Below, one piece after another: positions 32,596 through 33,171 of a stretch of DNA of 33,171 nt. Position 1 is the stretch's first letter, and each line of letters begins with the position of its first letter. The notes under the pieces are model-generated. The model did no database searches and was not told the origin of the DNA. It saw only the letters and a list, made by a program, of their open reading frames with translations. This DNA comes from an uncultured Coriobacteriaceae bacterium. GTDB lineage: Bacteria > Actinomycetota > Coriobacteriia > Coriobacteriales > Atopobiaceae. Location: assembly GCA_902801175.1 (NCBI GenBank), contig CADCHF010000033.1, positions 1-33,171 on the forward strand, written 5' to 3'. The position numbers and the translations under genes were made by a program.

Positions 32596-33171
32596 CTACT
32601 CCTCGTTCTCGGCAGGCTCCTCCGCAGGACGCTTGGGGCCGCCAAAGGTGACCGTCACCATAGCCGGGCGAATGACCTTCCCGCCCATGCGGTAGCCCTT
32701 CTGGTACACCTGGGCAACCGACTCGTCGTAGGCCTCGGTGTCCTCCTGACGACCGACCGCCTGATGCACCAGCGGATCAAAGGGCTCGCCAGCAGGGTCA
32801 ATGACCTCCACGTTCTCCTTGGCAAGGATGTCGAGCATCTTGGCATGAACGGCCATGACACCCTCCACAAACTGAGCGACCTTCTCGTCGCCCTCTGCGG
32901 TCTGAGTGGCATGCGCAGAAGCGCGCTCCATGTCGTCAAGCACGGGGAGGAGGTTGGTGACCAGACGCTCTGCCGCACGCTCGCGCTCGGCGAGTCGCTC
33001 CTGGGCGGTGCGACGGCGGTAGTTCTCCCACTCGGCCTGAAGACGGAGCAGCCTGTCGGATGCGTCGGCTGCCTCCTTCTTGGCGGCCTCGGCCTCCTCG
33101 GTTGCCGCATCAAGCTGGGCCTTGAGCTCATCGGTGGCAGCTTCGACCTCCGCGGCCATGTCCGCCTCCGC
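32596..33171 (-). CDS. grpE: Nucleotide exchange factor GrpE (N terminus beyond window)
   Basis: At least 187 residues; the frame remains open to the window edge, so the true start is outside or is the ATG at 33159. An N-terminal Ala/Glu-rich coiled coil (~5-60) runs into RLQAEWENYRRRTAQER, the family signature, then NLLPVLDDMERA, and the beta-domain signature VYQKGYRMGGKVIRPAMVTV near the C terminus. GrpE releases ADP from DnaK. Gene order toward the edge predicts dnaK immediately upstream. The protein ends in an acidic tail (AEEPAENEE). Confidence 0.96.
   Translation of the reverse strand, partial: AEADMAAEVEAATDELKAQLDAATEEAEAAKKEAADASDRLLRLQAEWENYRRRTAQERLAERERAAERLVTNLLPVLDDMERASAHATQTAEGDEKVAQFVEGVMAVHAKMLDILAKENVEVIDPAGEPFDPLVHQAVGRQEDTEAYDESVAQVYQKGYRMGGKVIRPAMVTVTFGGPKRPAEEPAENEE

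Noticed and set aside
1..33171. Prophage, integrative element or IS
   Set aside because: No integrase, phage structural gene, transposase or tRNA attachment site was recognised; the genes are mostly core functions.

Overview
The window looks like GC-rich chromosomal DNA from an actinobacterium of the Coriobacteriia (Olsenella/Atopobiaceae type). This placement is inferred from protein flavour: an HspR-type MerR regulator closing the dnaK operon, CWB2 and GBS-Bsp-like wall domains, and MBG-like 'YTGK' repeats. It was not tested by any search. I saw no rRNA, tRNA, prophage, transposase or CRISPR array.

Layout. 1-3213: a minus-strand folate/cofactor operon, folP-folK fusion -> degenerate BirA-like protein -> coaX, with a near-identical palindromic repeat on each side of coaX. 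3470-4426: patatin-like lipase. 4584-6140: an in-frame sirtuin-exonuclease III fusion on the plus strand. 6321-7502: PLP aminotransferase. 7503-7979: non-coding, with two different inverted-repeat elements. 7980-12481: tilS, hpt and ftsH, with a palindromic repeat inserted between tilS and hpt. 12695-13471: YycJ/WalJ-like metallo-hydrolase. 13540-16665: large secreted wall protein. 16880-17311: hsp20. 17593-18204: single-membrane-span protein of unknown role. 18728-20650: zinc-ribbon/TM/PASTA protein without a kinase. 21236-23887: clpB. 24271-27111: two-gene operon for an MBG-repeat membrane protein and an LRR membrane protein. 27349-29133: a ClpX-type unfoldase whose zinc domain is replaced by two transmembrane helices. 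29190-30795: AEC transporter and HUMPS-family enzyme. 31154-33171: the hspR, dnaJ and grpE end of the dnaK operon, with grpE cut by the window edge.

Two themes stand out. First, proteostasis genes are dense: ftsH, hsp20, clpB, membrane ClpX, and grpE-dnaJ-hspR. Second, seven copies of a ~124-bp imperfect palindrome occur between genes, mostly just past gene ends or terminators. The copies have 31-bp terminal inverted repeats, an inner stem, and flanking arrays of 28-31 bp half-units. One copy has become the 3' end of a coding sequence. At least three other inverted-repeat elements also occur. The palindromes resemble REP/BIME or MITE-like elements moved in trans, but no mobilising enzyme lies in the window.

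The strongest candidates for something undescribed are the membrane-anchored ClpX, the sirtuin-ExoIII fusion that keeps an internal ribosome binding site and ATG, and the composite palindromic repeat family.
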